Positions 54,018 to 61,321 of a DNA stretch of 64,000 bases are shown here, piece by piece. The position numbers and the translations under genes were made by a program. The notes beneath the pieces were generated by a model. That model searched no databases. It saw only the letters and a program-made list of their open reading frames with translations, and was not told where the DNA came from. The stretch comes from Streptomyces ruber (GTDB lineage Bacteria > Actinomycetota > Actinomycetes > Streptomycetales > Streptomycetaceae): NCBI RefSeq assembly GCF_014648075.1, contig NZ_BMQK01000001.1:992001-1056000 (forward strand), written 5' to 3'. Every line of letters starts with the position of its first letter. Position 1 is the stretch's first letter.

Positions 54018-55040
54018 TTACGGATTGTAGGAACCTACGGTAGGTGAGGGGGGCTCTGTTTTCCCTTCCCTCTGACCCTTGCCCTTCTCTTCTTTCTCCT
54101 CCTTCTCCTCTTTCTCCTCTTTCTCCTCTCCGTCCCGCTCCCGTTGCTCGTCCGGCTGCGCCGGTTCCAGCAGCTCGCGCGTGACGGTGAGGTTCTTGGC
54201 GACGCGCTCCGCGCCCTCGCGGTCACCGAGGGCGCGGAAGGCGGTGAGGGCCTCCTCGTAGGCACGCTGCGCGTCCTCGAGGCGGCCGGCCCGCAGGAGG
54301 GCGCCGGCGAGGTTGTTCAGCGTGCGGGCCCGGCCGAGCGTGTCCCGGGTCGCGCGGGCCCTCCCCACGGCCCGCTCGAACAGGGAGACGGCTTCGTGGG
54401 CCCGGTCGGCCAGGAGGTAGGCGCTGCCCAGGTTGGACAGCGTCGAGCCCAGCCGGGGATGGTCCTCCGGGAGGTCGTCGATGGCCCGGTGGCCCAGCTC
54501 GATGGCCTCGGTGAGATCGCCGTCGTACCCCGTGTGCGTCTGCCGCGTGTGCTCGTGGCGCACCCGCAGCGCGCTGCTCAGGCTGGCGAGGGCCGCTGCC
54601 CGCTGCGGCAGGCCGACGGGCAGGTGGACCACCGCGTGGCGGCCCCAGGAGATGGCCCGGTCCAGGTCCTCCGTGGTGCCGTAGACCTCGGCCCTGGTGT
54701 GGAGGGCGCTGATCAGGTTGGGGATCGAGGCGCTCAGGGCGGGAGGAGTGCCGTGGGCTCCCCGGCCGAGCTGGGCCGTCACGGCCTCGGCGAGGTGGGT
54801 GATCGCCCGGTTCAGGTCGTCGCGGTCGGCGCTGTGCCGGAAGCGGGCCAGCCGCAGCAGGCCGAGGGTGGAGAGGATCGTCGCGCGCAGCGGTTCCTCG
54901 TGGGTCGCGGGGAGCACCCGCTCCAGCGGCTCCAGGGCGCGGTCGGCCTCCTCGACGCCGGCGACGTCCTCCGGGGGTGTCCGCAGGATCTCCACCGCGC
55001 GGAGCTGGGTCGCGGGGTCGATGTCGGGGCGGCTACTCAT
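54018..55040 (-). CDS. Tetratricopeptide-repeat protein with a Glu/Lys repeat tail
   Basis: This 340-residue helical protein has several TPR units between about residues 40 and 285, for example DDLNRAITHLAEAVTAQL, DLDRAISWGRHAVVHLP, LTEAIELGHRAIDDLPEDH and HEAVSLFERAVGRARA. The last 45 residues are low complexity, with EEK repeated five times. TPR arrays of this sort are common C-terminal or partner parts of actinobacterial STAND/conflict proteins. No enzyme domain is attached. ATG at 55040 overlaps the end of the upstream small gene by 8 bases, so the two are coupled. The stop is TAA at 54020-54018. Confidence 0.85.
   Translation of the reverse strand: MSSRPDIDPATQLRAVEILRTPPEDVAGVEEADRALEPLERVLPATHEEPLRATILSTLGLLRLARFRHSADRDDLNRAITHLAEAVTAQLGRGAHGTPPALSASIPNLISALHTRAEVYGTTEDLDRAISWGRHAVVHLPVGLPQRAAALASLSSALRVRHEHTRQTHTGYDGDLTEAIELGHRAIDDLPEDHPRLGSTLSNLGSAYLLADRAHEAVSLFERAVGRARATRDTLGRARTLNNLAGALLRAGRLEDAQRAYEEALTAFRALGDREGAERVAKNLTVTRELLEPAQPDEQRERDGEEKEEKEEKEEKEEKGKGQREGKTEPPSPTVGSYNP
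54085..54130 (-). repeat. CTC/TTC-rich microsatellite encoding the EEK tail
   Basis: About five near-perfect 9-bp units (CTCCTTCTC / CTCTTTCTC type on the plus strand) encode the EEK repeats of the TPR protein. The stretch is an almost pure pyrimidine tract on the plus strand. Units are multiples of three, so slippage changes tail length without breaking the frame. Confidence 0.8.
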
Positions 55041-55443
55041 GACCCAGGCCCAGTCCCTTCAGATGCGCGTTGATGATGTAGCGGGCCAGGCCCTCGTCGT
55101 AGATCTCGATGTACCGCTGATGGGCGATCTCCACCCGGATGATCACACCGGACGGCTGCGGGCCGTGGCGCGGGACGTCGTCGGGCGGCGGTTCGGCCCG
55201 CGGGGACGCCGGTTCGGCCGGCGGTGCGCTCGGCGGAGGCGGTGGCCCGGGGGGCGGGTGGACGTGGAGGTTGGTGACGTCCCTGACCTGGACGGTGCTG
55301 CCCTGGATCCGGGGTGTGCCCTGAACGGTGTTGGTGTGGCTCTGAGGTGAGGACGGGGGCGGGGAGGGTGGCGGCACCGCGGGCCCGTCCCGGAAGTCGT
55401 GGCGGCCGTGGGTCTCCCCCAAGTCCTCCCCGGCGCCGTCCAC
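55033..55443 (-). CDS. Small TPR partner protein with an NTVQGT-type motif
   Basis: This protein of about 136 residues has an acidic, Pro-rich start and the block TNTVQGTPRIQGSTVQVRDVTNLHVH. A Pro-rich linker and the C-terminal segment VIIRVEIAHQRYIEIYDEGLARYIINAHLKGLG follow. The N-T-V-x-G...IQ...V...LHVH pattern resembles the linker motif that many actinobacterial proteins carry between an effector-associated domain and a TPR or STAND ATPase. Its gene overlaps the TPR gene by 8 bases, which supports a joint role. The start is uncertain: GTG at 55443 or TTG at 55452. I do not recognise the C-terminal segment. An open frame one base over (about 142 codons) is a shadow. Confidence 0.65.
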   Translation of the reverse strand: MDGAGEDLGETHGRHDFRDGPAVPPPSPPPSSPQSHTNTVQGTPRIQGSTVQVRDVTNLHVHPPPGPPPPPSAPPAEPASPRAEPPPDDVPRHGPQPSGVIIRVEIAHQRYIEIYDEGLARYIINAHLKGLGLGHE

Positions 55444-55547
55444 TTGATCCAACCCCCGTCGTCACTGCCGTACCTCAGTGCAGTCTGACCGTCAGGAGGC
55501 GGGTACAGCAACCGGCGGACCGTGACGGCCCGGCGGGCGCCGGACAC

Positions 55548-56393
55548 TCACCCCTTCACCGCCCCGCCCAGCGCGAAGCCCCCGCCCAGCTTCCGGGACA
55601 CCAGGACGTAGAGCGCCAGCACCGGCGTCGAGTAGATCACCGAGAACGCGGCCAGCTGTCCGTACACCACCGTCCCCCGGTTGCCGAAGAACTCGTTGAT
55701 GCTCACGGCGGCGGGCATCTGGTCCGGGGTCAGCAGGAGCATGAAGGGGACGAAGAAGTTCCCCCACATCAGCACGAACGAGAAGACCGTCACCACGGCG
55801 ACCCCGGGGCCCATCAGCGGGAGCACGATCCGCAGCAGGGACTGGAGCGACGACGCGCCGTCCGTCCACGCGGCCTCCTCCAGCTCCCTGGGCACGCCGT
55901 CCATGAAGTTCTTCATCAGCCAGACGGCGAACGGGAGCTGGGACGCGGCGAAGAAGAAGATCGTGCCCTGCATGGTGTCGATCAGGTTCACCTGGACGAA
56001 CAGGGCGTACACCGGAACCATGATCGCCGTTATCGGCAGACACGTGGCGAAGAGGATTGTGAGCAGGAACGGCCGGTTGAGGCGTGAGCTGAAGCGGGAC
56101 AGGGGGTAGGCCGCCAGGGCCGCGCAGACGACCGTCAGGGCCGTGCCCCCGCCGCACAGGATCAGGCTGTTGAGGAGGGGCCTGAAGGTGATCTCGGGGG
56201 TCAGGACCGCGTCGAAGTTGCCGAGGGTGATGCCGCTCGGCGCCTTCACCCGCAGGTCCGCGTCGGTGTCCAGGGACGAGAGGACCACCCAGGCCAGGGG
56301 GAGCGCGAAGCAGGCGGCCACGGCCAGCAGGCCCGCGTCCGCCGCCAGCCGGCGCTGTGCCCGGCGGGCCGGGAGCGTGGGGGTAGGGGGCAT
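55548..56393 (-). CDS. CUT1 sugar ABC transporter permease (MalG-like)
   Basis: This 281-residue inner-membrane permease has six helices and the EAA loop LEEAAWTDGASSLQSLLRIVLPLMGPG, typical of carbohydrate importers. It begins MPPTPTLPARRAQRRLAADAG. ATG at 56393. It lies six bases after the MalF-like permease gene and is the last gene of a binding protein-permease-permease operon. No ATPase gene is present. In Streptomyces, such operons share the ATPase MsiK, encoded elsewhere. The substrate is suggested by a DasR-like operator (amino sugars), not by the protein itself. Confidence 0.93.
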   Translation of the reverse strand: MPPTPTLPARRAQRRLAADAGLLAVAACFALPLAWVVLSSLDTDADLRVKAPSGITLGNFDAVLTPEITFRPLLNSLILCGGGTALTVVCAALAAYPLSRFSSRLNRPFLLTILFATCLPITAIMVPVYALFVQVNLIDTMQGTIFFFAASQLPFAVWLMKNFMDGVPRELEEAAWTDGASSLQSLLRIVLPLMGPGVAVVTVFSFVLMWGNFFVPFMLLLTPDQMPAAVSINEFFGNRGTVVYGQLAAFSVIYSTPVLALYVLVSRKLGGGFALGGAVKG

Positions 56394-56399
56394 CGGGTC

Positions 56400-57446
56400 T
56401 CAGACCTCCGTCCGCAGCAGCCGCAGGTAGACCAGCGAGAACAGCGAGCCGACCACGAGCAGCAGCAGCGCCACGGCCGTGCCGTACCCGATCATGCTGT
56501 TCTGGAAGGCCTGCTCGTACATGAACAGGGGGAGGGTCTGGCTGCGGTTCCCCGGGCCGCCCCGGGTCATCACCCAGATCAGCCCGAAGACGGACAGCGT
56601 CTGCAGGGTGTTGAGCATCAGGTTCGTGCCGATCGAGCGGCGGATCATGGGCAGGGTGATGTGCCAGAGCCGGCGCGGGCCGCTCGCGCCGTCCACCTCC
56701 GCCGCCTCCGTGACCTCCTTCGGGATCTCGGCCAGCGCCGCGGAGTAGACCAGCATCGAGAAGGCCGTGCCCCGCCAGACGTTCGCGAACGACACCGCGA
56801 GGATCGGCAGGGTGAACAGCCAGTTCTGGGACGGCAGGTGCAGCCAGTCCAGGATGGCGTTCAGGGTGCCCTCGCGGCGGAAGAACGCGTACAGCAGGAA
56901 ACCGGCGACGACCTCCGGCAGCACCCACGCCGTGACGACCACGCCGCCCGCCAGCGTGCGCACGGGCTTCGAGGCGCGCCGCATCAGCAGGGCCAGGGCG
57001 AGCCCCAGGGTGTTCTGGCCGACGAGCGAGGACAGGACCGTGAAGACCAGGGTCAGCAGTACCGCGTTGCGGAACGCCTCGTCGCCGAAGGCCGTGCGGA
57101 AGTTCTCCAGACCGACGAACGACGCGCTCGCCTGGCCGGTGAGCTGGAGGTCGGTGAAGGCGATGTACGCGCAGTACGCGATCGGGCCGGCGAGGAAGAG
57201 GAGCAGCAGGACGACGGCGGGGGTGACCGGCAGGGCGCGGGTGAGGGAGCGCAGGGCGCGGTGGGGGCCGGTGCGGTGCGGCGGGTGCGGGGTGCGGGAC
57301 GGTGGTGCCGGGTCGGTGGAACGGTTCCGGTCGGCCCGGTCGTCGCCGTCGTGTCCGTCGTGTCCGTCGCTCCTGCCGCCCCCGTCGCTTCCGCCGTTGC
57401 CGTCCTTCTCGGCGAAGCCGGGGCCGGGGAGGGGTGTGGTCGTCAT
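56400..57446 (-). CDS. CUT1 sugar ABC transporter permease (MalF-like)
   Basis: This 348-residue permease has a long Gly/Asp/Arg/His-rich cytoplasmic N-terminus (about residues 1-70, SDGGGRSDGHDGHDGDD) that is unusual for the family. Six to seven membrane helices follow, with the EAA loop VTEAAEVDGASGPRRLWHITLPMIRRS. Its gene lies between the binding-protein gene (10 bases) and the second permease gene (6 bases). The tail is low complexity but in frame, with clean start and stop. The ATG at 57446 has no strong ribosome site, so translation may depend on the upstream gene. Confidence 0.9.
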   Translation of the reverse strand: MTTTPLPGPGFAEKDGNGGSDGGGRSDGHDGHDGDDRADRNRSTDPAPPSRTPHPPHRTGPHRALRSLTRALPVTPAVVLLLLFLAGPIAYCAYIAFTDLQLTGQASASFVGLENFRTAFGDEAFRNAVLLTLVFTVLSSLVGQNTLGLALALLMRRASKPVRTLAGGVVVTAWVLPEVVAGFLLYAFFRREGTLNAILDWLHLPSQNWLFTLPILAVSFANVWRGTAFSMLVYSAALAEIPKEVTEAAEVDGASGPRRLWHITLPMIRRSIGTNLMLNTLQTLSVFGLIWVMTRGGPGNRSQTLPLFMYEQAFQNSMIGYGTAVALLLLVVGSLFSLVYLRLLRTEV

Positions 57447-57456
57447 GGGCGGCGGC

Positions 57457-58851
57457 TCACCCCTCGGTCACCTGGTCGTCCGTGGCCGCCCGGAGCTCCT
57501 CGTCGTAGCCCTCGACCGCCTCCTTCACCGACAGGTCGCCCGTGGTGACTCCCTCCATGGCCTCCTGTATGGCCGTGGAGACCCTGGGATACGCGGGGTA
57601 GGCGGGCCGGTAGTGGGTGACGGGGACCAGACCGGTGAAGAACGCGAGACCGGGCCGGGCCTTCAGGTACGCGGGATCCTCGGCGACGTCCTCGCGGACC
57701 GCGATGCCCGCGTTGGCGAGGTACCACTTCATCGCGTTCGCCTTGGTCTGCATCGTCTTGATGAACTCGAAGGCCAGGTCGGGGTTGCCCGCCTTGGCCG
57801 GGACGGCCCAGGTCCAGCCGCCGGACATGCTCACCCTGCCGGGCGCCTGGCCGGCTTGCGTGGGCATGGCCGCGAGGCCGAGCTCCTCGGACCAGGTCGG
57901 CCACGCGTGCCCCGCGCCCTCCCCCCAGTCCTGCGGCAGCCAGGAGCCGTCGAGGGCGATCGCGAGCTTCCCCTCCGGGAGGAGTTCACCGCGGACGTGC
58001 GTCTGCATGTTGGGGTCGAGGGCCTCGGAGACGTCCGGGCCGAGCTTCTCCGCGTACACGGTGCGGACGAAGCGGAGAGCGTCCTCGAAGCCCCGGCCCG
58101 CCGTGACCCACTTCTGCGACCCCTCGTCGTACAGCGGGCCGGTGCGGCCGTCGCCCGTGCCGTACAGGAGCATCTGGAAGGTCTGCATCGTGGCGGCCTC
58201 GCCGGCGGCCTTCCCGGTGTAGACGTTCAGCGGGATGACGCCGGGCACCTTCTTCTTGACGGTGCGGGCGGCGGTGAGGAGGTCGTCCCAGGTCCTCGGC
58301 TGCCAGTCGGCCGGCAGTCCGGCCTTCGCGAGGATCTTCTTGTTGAACCACAGGCCGCGGGTGTCGGTGCCGTCCGGTACGCCGTACGTCCTGCCGTCCT
58401 CCGCCCGGGCCGCCGCCTTCGCCGTCTCGGCGAAGTGGTCCCAGTCCTTCCAGCCGTCCAGGTACTCGTCGAGCGGCTTGAGGTAGCCGCTGGTGATGTC
58501 GGAGTTGATGAGGAAGGTGTCCTCGTAGACCAGGTCCGGCGCCGTCCTCGGGGAGCGCAGCATCTGCTGGACCTTGGTGTAGTACTCCGCGTCCGGGGCC
58601 TTGACGGGGAGCAGCTCGACCTTCTTGCCCGGGTGCGCCTTCTCGAACTGCTCCTTCATGTCGGCCAGGTAGTCGTCCATGACCCGGACGTTGTTGTCGG
58701 TCGACTGTTTGAAGGAGACCTTCAGGGTGTCCGGGTCGCTGCCGGCCCCGCCGCCGCAGGCGGTGAGCGTGCCGGAGGCGGCCACGGTGAGCAGGGCGGC
58801 GAGGAGGAGCGGCGGGGCTGTGGTGCGGGAGCGGGCGGCGGTGGGGCGCAC
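57457..58851 (-). CDS. CUT1 sugar-binding lipoprotein
   Basis: This binding protein of about 464 residues has a lipobox LTAC (Cys at about residue 32) and then GGGAGSDPDTLKVSFKQ. The body has the two-lobe family 1 fold, with RTAPDLVYEDTFLINSDI, YGVPDGTDTRGLWFNKKILAKAGLP, GKLAIALDGSWLPQDWGEG and the C-terminal WTWAVPAKAGNPDLAFEFI. It captures an oligosaccharide and delivers it to the two permeases. I chose GTG at 58851 because AGGAGG lies 8 bases upstream; GTG at 58857 would have only 2. The promoter and a DasR-like site lie immediately upstream. The sugar is not known. Confidence 0.93.
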   Translation of the reverse strand: MRPTAARSRTTAPPLLLAALLTVAASGTLTACGGGAGSDPDTLKVSFKQSTDNNVRVMDDYLADMKEQFEKAHPGKKVELLPVKAPDAEYYTKVQQMLRSPRTAPDLVYEDTFLINSDITSGYLKPLDEYLDGWKDWDHFAETAKAAARAEDGRTYGVPDGTDTRGLWFNKKILAKAGLPADWQPRTWDDLLTAARTVKKKVPGVIPLNVYTGKAAGEAATMQTFQMLLYGTGDGRTGPLYDEGSQKWVTAGRGFEDALRFVRTVYAEKLGPDVSEALDPNMQTHVRGELLPEGKLAIALDGSWLPQDWGEGAGHAWPTWSEELGLAAMPTQAGQAPGRVSMSGGWTWAVPAKAGNPDLAFEFIKTMQTKANAMKWYLANAGIAVREDVAEDPAYLKARPGLAFFTGLVPVTHYRPAYPAYPRVSTAIQEAMEGVTTGDLSVKEAVEGYDEELRAATDDQVTEG

Positions 58852-58906
58852 GGGCACGACCTCCTGGGGGCCGACGTCTTTGTGGCCGGGTACTGCCTGC
58901 TCCGTG

Positions 58907-58936
58907 AACGTAGGAGAACTGGTCTAGTCAGGTCAA
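58907..58936 (-). promoter_or_regulatory. Promoter of the sugar ABC operon overlapped by a DasR-like site
   Basis: On the minus strand, TTGACC (58936-58931) and TACGTT (58912-58907) are 18 nt apart. Within the spacer, the plus strand reads ACTGGTCTAGTCAGGT (58918-58933), 13 of 16 matches to the DasR consensus ACTGGTCTAGACCAGT and overlapping the -35. Such a position would let a repressor block RNA polymerase. DasR represses amino-sugar uptake and chitinase genes and is released by glucosamine 6-phosphate, so the operon may import a GlcNAc-containing sugar (inference). Confidence 0.7.
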
Positions 58937-58975
58937 TGACCCTCGCACCGGTCGGCGCGGTGCCCGCGAGGCGAA

Positions 58976-59007
58976 TGTCCCACCGCGACACATGTCCCAA
59001 TGAGACA
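58976..59007 (+). promoter_or_regulatory. Two tandem operators before the tetR-SDR operon
   Basis: TGTCCCACCGCGACA (58976-58990) and TGTCCCAATGAGACA (58993-59007) are two 15-bp elements with TGTC...GACA ends, 17 bp centre to centre. They lie 15 to 46 bases upstream of the TetR start, as expected for an autoregulating TetR repressor. Confidence 0.75.
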
Positions 59008-59021
59008 CAAGAGGAGTATCG

Positions 59022-59765
59022 TTGCCCGACGTGAAGGCGAAGAAGCCCACCGCCCCGGCCGGGGAATCCGGGGCAGCCCGCGAGGACCGCAGGCGGCGCA
59101 GGGCGCGGCGGACGCGGGACGCGATGGCGTCCGCCGCCCTGGACCTGGCCCTGGAGCACGGTCTCGCGGCCGTGACCGTGGCCGCCGTGGCGGAGCGCGC
59201 CGATGTCACCCGCCGCACCTTCAGCCGCCATTTCGCCGGCAAGGAGGACGCGGTCCTGGACTTCGTCCGCGACGACGGCGCCCGCATCAACGCCGCGCTG
59301 CGCGCCCGGCCCGCGGACGAACCCCCGCTGCTCGCGTTCCGCAGGGCCGTGGGCGAGTGGCTGGCCGACGAGGAGCACCCCGCCCTGCACCGGCGCCCGC
59401 GCATGCGTGAGCTGCTGGCCCTCATCGACACCGAGCCCGCCCTGTTCGCCGCGTACCAGCGCATCCGGGCCGACGCCCAGGAGGACTCGGCCCGCATCAT
59501 CGCCGGCCGCCTCGGTGCCGACGCCGTACGGGACACGCGCCCGGCCGTCGTCGTGGAGACCGCGGCCGGTGTCCTCGTCGCCGCCCAGCGCCTGTGGGCG
59601 CGCGGCATCGGGGACGACGACCCCGATGCCGCGGACCTGCCCGAGCTGGTGGAGCAGGCCTACGAGGCCCTGACGGGGGAGGCCGCCGCGGCCGCCCGTG
59701 CAGCCACCGGCGGCGACGACACAGACGCCGACGCCACCGTCGGAAGAACCGCACACAGGAAGTGA
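59022..59765 (+). CDS. TetR-family transcriptional regulator
   Basis: This 247-residue regulator has a basic N-terminal stretch (REDRRRRRARRTRDA) and the TetR DNA-binding domain (about 30-80: ALEHGLAAVTVAAVAERADVTRRTFSRHFAGKEDAVLDF). A ligand domain and an Ala/Asp-rich tail follow. TTG at 59022 with GAGGAG eight bases upstream fits. It is followed 8 bases later by an SDR gene, so the pair is an operon. The two TGTC...GACA sites before it suggest autoregulation, with the SDR product or substrate as possible inducer (inference). Confidence 0.9.
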   Translation: MPDVKAKKPTAPAGESGAAREDRRRRRARRTRDAMASAALDLALEHGLAAVTVAAVAERADVTRRTFSRHFAGKEDAVLDFVRDDGARINAALRARPADEPPLLAFRRAVGEWLADEEHPALHRRPRMRELLALIDTEPALFAAYQRIRADAQEDSARIIAGRLGADAVRDTRPAVVVETAAGVLVAAQRLWARGIGDDDPDAADLPELVEQAYEALTGEAAAAARAATGGDDTDADATVGRTAHRK

Positions 59766-59773
59766 GTACCACC

Positions 59774-60562
59774 ATGAGCATCCCCACCCCCGTTCCGGAC
59801 CACGCCACGGAGTTCGCCGGGCGGACCGTCCTCGTCACCGGCGGCGCCTCCGGCATCGGCCTGGCCACCGTCCGCCGCCTCGCCGCCGGCGGCGGACACG
59901 TCGTCGTCGCCGACTACAACGCGCAGGGCGCCGAGCAGGTCGCCGCCGAGCTGACGGAGCAGGGCCTCAGCGCGGCCGGTGTCGCCCTGGACGTGACGGA
60001 CGCGGCGTCCGTCGAGGCGGCCGTGCGCTTCGCCGTCGACACCTTCGGCGCGCTGCACCTGGCCGTGAACAACGCGGGCATCGGCGGCCCGCTCGCCCCC
60101 ACGGGCGAGTACGACATCGAGGGGTACGAGCGGGTCATCGCCACGAACCTCAACGGTGTCTTCTACTCGATGCGCTACGAGCTCCCCGCCATCGAGGCGG
60201 CCGGCCGGGGCGGCGCGATCGTCAACGTCGCCTCCGTCCTGGGCACCGTCTCCTCCCGGGGCTCCGTCGCCTACGTGGCCGCCAAGCACGGTGTGGTGGG
60301 CCTGACCAAGACGGCCGCCGCCGAGTACGCGCCGAAGAACATCCGCGTCAACGCCGTGGGCCCCGGCTTCATCGAGACGCCGCTGCTCGCCGCCGTGCCG
60401 CTGGAGCAGGCCGCGCACGACGCCCTGGTCGCCGCGCACCCGGCCGGCCGCCTCGGCCGCTCCGAGGAGGTCGCCGAGCTGATCGTCTTCCTTCTCAGCG
60501 AGCGCGCCTCCTTCGTGCACGGCAGCTACCACCTGGTGGACGGCGGGTACACGGCCGTCTGA
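59774..60562 (+). CDS. Short-chain dehydrogenase/reductase
   Basis: This 262-residue SDR oxidoreductase has the cofactor motif TGGASGIG (about 22-29), VADYN after the second strand (a hint of NAD preference), NNAG and the catalytic Ser/Tyr/Lys in NVASVLGTVSSRGSVAYVAAKHGVVG, then PGFIETPL. The C-terminus is LVDGGYTAV. The substrate is unknown. The ATG at 59774 has a weak ribosome site (AGGAAGTGAG before it). It is encoded directly after tetR and is probably the gene that TetR controls. Such pairs often respond to a small organic compound, but nothing here identifies it. Confidence 0.92.
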   Translation: MSIPTPVPDHATEFAGRTVLVTGGASGIGLATVRRLAAGGGHVVVADYNAQGAEQVAAELTEQGLSAAGVALDVTDAASVEAAVRFAVDTFGALHLAVNNAGIGGPLAPTGEYDIEGYERVIATNLNGVFYSMRYELPAIEAAGRGGAIVNVASVLGTVSSRGSVAYVAAKHGVVGLTKTAAAEYAPKNIRVNAVGPGFIETPLLAAVPLEQAAHDALVAAHPAGRLGRSEEVAELIVFLLSERASFVHGSYHLVDGGYTAV

Positions 60563-60607
60563 CGACGGCGCCGCGACGATGCCGGGCGCCGCGACCCGCG
60601 GCGCCCG

Positions 60608-61321
60608 TCAGGGTCTCTCCCGGTCCCGCACCCACCGGTACTGCAACTCCGGCCGGCCCACCTGCCCGTACTGCGGGCTGCGCGCGGCCCGGCCCGCCTC
60701 GACCAGGTGCTCCAGGTAGCGGCGGGCCGTGATGCGGGAGATGCCGACCGCCTCGGCGACCCCGGCCGCCGTCAGCCCCCCGGAGGTGTCCCGCAGCGCC
60801 CGGGTCACCCGCTCCAGGGTCGGCCCGCTCAGCCCTTTCGGCAGGGCCGCCGGGCCCGGCGCGCGCAGGGACGCCAGCGCCCGGTCCACCTCGTCCTGGC
60901 CGCTCGCCTCGCCCGCCGCCGCGTGGTACTCCGCGTACCGCACCAGCCGGTCCCGCAGCGTGGCGAACGTGAACGGCTTCAGCACGTACTGCACGACCCC
61001 CAGCGACACGCCCTCCCGCACCACCGCCAGGTCCCGCGCCGACGTCACCGCGATCACGTCCGCGTGGTGGCCGGCGGCCCGCAGCGTGCGGGCGAGCTGC
61101 AGACCGTGCACGTCCGGCAGGTGCAGGTCCAGCAGGAGCAGGTCCACCGGGAAACGGTCCAGCGCACGGCGGGCCTCCGCCCCGGTGTGCGCCTTGCCGA
61201 CCGCCGTGAAGCCGGGCACGCGCTCCACGTACATCAGGTGCGCGTCGGCGGCGACGGGGTCGTCCTCCACGACGAGGACGCGGATGGGGGCCGTCGTCCC
61301 GGGTCTCGGGTCGGTGCTCAT
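60608..61321 (-). CDS. CitB/DcuR-type response regulator
   Basis: This 237-residue regulator has a receiver domain with Asp-65 (LLLLDLHLPDVHG), a conserved Lys in VLKPFTFATL and a C-terminal helix-turn-helix region (GGLTAAGVAEAVGISRITARRYLEHLVEAGRA), typical of the CitB/DpiA family. ATG at 61321 overlaps the kinase stop (61318-61321). It probably activates the dctA-type symporter gene transcribed away from the kinase. It converges on the SDR gene (45 bases between stops, no clear hairpin). Confidence 0.92.
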   Translation of the reverse strand: MSTDPRPGTTAPIRVLVVEDDPVAADAHLMYVERVPGFTAVGKAHTGAEARRALDRFPVDLLLLDLHLPDVHGLQLARTLRAAGHHADVIAVTSARDLAVVREGVSLGVVQYVLKPFTFATLRDRLVRYAEYHAAAGEASGQDEVDRALASLRAPGPAALPKGLSGPTLERVTRALRDTSGGLTAAGVAEAVGISRITARRYLEHLVEAGRAARSPQYGQVGRPELQYRWVRDRERP

